Source: Thecaphora thlaspeos (taxonomy: Eukaryota; Basidiomycota; Ustilaginomycetes; Urocystidales; Glomosporiaceae). Taken from it: a stretch of DNA of 64,000 nucleotides. The stretch is from assembly GCA_900291925.1 (NCBI GenBank), contig UWYS01000001.1, forward strand, positions 1,054,001 through 1,118,000, given 5' to 3'. Below are positions 63,368-64,000 of this stretch, piece by piece. Every line of letters starts with the position of its first letter. Position 1 is the stretch's first letter. A model generated the notes under the pieces. That model was not told the DNA's origin. It saw only the letters and a program-made list of their open reading frames with translations, and did not search any database. A program made the translations under genes and the position numbers.

Positions 63368-64000
63368 CACCGAAGCCGGAGTAAAGCAGCGTGGGTCGCT
63401 CCAAAGACATGTGATTGAGCACTCACCGGGTCGTTGAAGACGGTCTGGTCGGTCGTGTTGAGCGCGAAGTCGTACATGAGGCCGCCGAACAGTCCGCCCA
63501 GCGTGCAGGCGATCCAAGGAACCCGGAGCCAGTAGACATTGTCGTGCTGGCGGGCGACGAAGAGGAAGCGGTCCGAATGAGTGCCCCGAGGACGAACAGC
63601 ATAGGATCATGTTGAAGCTTCCACTTACCGTCCAGATCTCGCTGCTGTACCCGAGCAGCGACAAAGCGAGACGGGGACCAAAGTCGCGGGCTGGGGCGAG
63701 GTCGAAGCAAAGGCGATGGAGCGGCCATGAAGCAGGGGACGTTAGCTGTGTTTCGACAACAGATTGCCACCACCGCCAACTCGTAGCTCCGCCACTCACC
63801 AGGATTGATGGCGTAGCCGGTCTGAGCGCCAAGACTGGCGCCAATACCGACGATGAGCACAAACAGGCTCAGTGGGACTGAAACTCCGACGGCGTTCCTA
63901 GTGTCCGTCAGAGCAAAGACGGTACCGACGAGGACGGCGGTGGCCGCAAACTCGGACAGCCAGGCGCTGAAGCCACCAACCGTCGCAGCAGGATGGGTGA
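63368..64000 (-). CDS. Aquaglyceroporin (MIP family), 5' end outside the window
   Basis: Partial. Exons seen: complement(63800..>64000), 63629..63690, 63427..63546 and probably 63368..63398; the last exon is unresolved. The first visible exon encodes HPAATVGGFSAWLSEFAATA, VLVGTVFALTDTRNAV and LIVGIGASLGAQTGYAINP. Splicing joins it to ARDFGPRLALSLLGY, restoring the second NPA pore motif as NPARDFGPR; the Asp after NPAR is typical of glycerol facilitators. Then comes YWLRVPWIACTLGGLFGGLM YDFA, the sixth helix, then LNTTDQTVFNDP. It conducts glycerol and water across the plasma membrane. The first NPA half lies beyond 64000. Confidence 0.85.

Noticed and set aside
1..64000. CRISPR arrays, transposons, prophage or virus-derived genes, biosynthetic cluster
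   Set aside because: No regularly spaced repeats, no transposase or reverse-transcriptase motifs, no PKS/NRPS/terpene synthase core genes seen on either strand.

Overview
This is a gene-dense, GC-rich, linear piece of a fungal nuclear genome. Genes lie on both strands with no operons. Most are split by short (about 80-150 nt) GT-AG introns, and purine at -3 of the start codon is common. The gene set (Rec8 kleisin, MFE-2/FOX2 multifunctional enzyme, Pns1, UDP-glucose dehydrogenase, DHHC acyltransferase, Sec7-PH ARF-GEF, MMTAG protein) together with compositional and gene-structure features points to a basidiomycete, most likely Ustilaginomycotina. The phylum-level call is well supported; the subphylum is an inference. 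I saw no tRNA, rRNA, CRISPR array, transposon or virus-derived gene.

Layout. 0.1-8.5 kb: DUF1295 steroid-reductase-like membrane protein (-), Pns1 choline-transporter-like protein (+), peptidyl-tRNA hydrolase 2 (-), PP2A methylesterase Ppe1 (+), Atg43/DUF1770-like protein (-). 8.8-16 kb: amidase-signature enzyme (+), UDP-glucose 6-dehydrogenase (+), Ptc7-type PP2C phosphatase (+). 16-19.5 kb: a Cys-rich GPI-type surface protein (-) and a small secreted protein with dibasic sites (+), separated by the longest gap in the window (1.8 kb). 20-28 kb: meiotic cohesin Rec8 (+), DHHC palmitoyltransferase (-), MFS transporter (+). 28.8-45.8 kb, all on +: a 2,324-residue Sec7-PH ARF-GEF, peroxisomal-type multifunctional enzyme 2, a CDF/MMT-type mitochondrial metal transporter, an NADP-dependent MDR oxidoreductase, and an unrecognised gene that looks frame-broken. 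46-53 kb, all on -: an SDR, a secreted GH42 beta-galactosidase and a GNAT acetyltransferase. 53-64 kb: a large unrecognised acidic protein (+), DNA polymerase eta (-), MMTAG/RS-domain protein (-), old-yellow-enzyme reductase (-), and an aquaglyceroporin (-) cut by the right edge of the window.

Functional links are loose, as expected for a eukaryotic chromosome: lipid metabolism (amidase, FOX2, SDR, DUF1295), mitochondrial biology (Ptc7, MMT, Atg43-like, Pth2), genome maintenance (Rec8, pol eta) and surface/secretion (GPI protein, secreted peptide precursor, GH42). Exon models were built by hand from splice-site consensus and reading-frame closure; models that close in phase over several exons are the most reliable.

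The most notable observations are: a Gly-to-Arg change in the Rossmann loop of UDP-glucose dehydrogenase (one transition away from canonical); a FOX2 protein with no C-terminal PTS1, whose stop codon sits inside a consensus splice donor; a likely horizontally acquired, secreted GH42 beta-galactosidase; a dibasic-rich secreted precursor; two probable single-base frame breaks (Pns1, and the gene near 45 kb); and introns that are open in frame. I found no clear candidate for a wholly new multi-gene system.
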